This document shows positions 5,057-5,226 of a stretch of 5,226 nt of DNA, piece after piece; position 1 is the first letter of the stretch; each line of letters opens with the position of its first letter. The translations under genes were made by a program, and so were the position numbers. The notes beneath the pieces were generated by a model. That model searched no databases and was not told where the DNA came from. It saw only the letters and a list, made by a program, of their open reading frames with translations. Source of the stretch: Dehalococcoidia bacterium (GTDB lineage Bacteria; Chloroflexota; Dehalococcoidia; SAR202; UBA11138); the NCBI GenBank assembly GCA_012270625.1, contig JAAXHZ010000289.1:1-5226 (forward strand), written 5' to 3'.

Positions 5057-5226
5057 GGGTCAAGTCCTCGGTCGATTAGTACCGCTCAGCTGAGACGATT
5101 ACTCGCCTTACACCTGCGGCCTATCTACCCGGTAGTCTCCCGGGGACCTTACTCACACCCGTAGGTGGTATTTGGGAAATCTAATCTTGGAGTTGGCTTC
5201 GCGCTTAGATGCCTTCAGCGCTTATC
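5057..5226 (-). rRNA. 23S ribosomal RNA, 3' end (partial, continues beyond the right edge)
   Basis: Read on the minus strand, this is the conserved 3' end of 23S rRNA: GATAAGCGCTGAAGGCATCT at the edge, then the AGATAGGCCG motif, GTGTAAGGC, and GGTACTAATCGACCGAGG before the closing helix ending in ACTTGACC. The 3' boundary is set by similarity to the E. coli end (CTTAACC) and is good to a few bases. About 170 nt are present. No 5S rRNA follows in the 130-nt spacer or elsewhere in the window. Confidence 0.95.

Overview
The window comes from a bacterial chromosome with moderately high GC (a little over half by eye). Every gene I can support is on the minus strand, so transcription runs from right to left. 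The taxon cannot be fixed from this window. A mitochondrial-type aconitase, a compact 7Fe ferredoxin, a CaiB/BaiF CoA transferase and a 23S gene with no adjacent 5S gene would fit Chloroflexota (for example SAR202 or Dehalococcoidia relatives). That placement is inference only; the 23S fragment is the piece to use for a proper test.

Right end (about 4595-5226): the 3' end of a 23S rRNA gene enters from the right edge. After a spacer of about 130 nt comes an initiator tRNA-fMet(CAT) with its own near-consensus sigma70 promoter and a strong intrinsic terminator, so it is a self-contained transcription unit. No 5S rRNA follows the 23S anywhere in the window. Further left, a degraded tRNA-Met-like sequence sits in the spacer before the next gene.

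Middle (2500-4594): a RelB/ribbon-helix-helix type antitoxin gene has no toxin gene beside it. A spacer with an interrupted inverted repeat follows, then a full-length class III (CaiB/BaiF) CoA transferase. A small SWIM zinc-finger protein starts 35 nt after the transferase stop and is probably co-transcribed with it.

Left (1-2499): a 7Fe-type ferredoxin has a textbook promoter (TTGAAA, 17 nt, TATAAT). After a 166-nt spacer comes a mitochondrial-type aconitate hydratase that runs off the left edge, lacking roughly its last 110 residues. The aconitase catalyses citrate/isocitrate interconversion in the TCA cycle and the ferredoxin carries low-potential electrons. Whether they share a transcript is open; the spacer holds a hairpin and only a weak candidate promoter.

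I found no CRISPR array, intact mobile element or novel multi-gene system. The points most worth checking are the tRNA-like remnant, the orphan antitoxin, the inverted repeat next to it, and the missing 5S.
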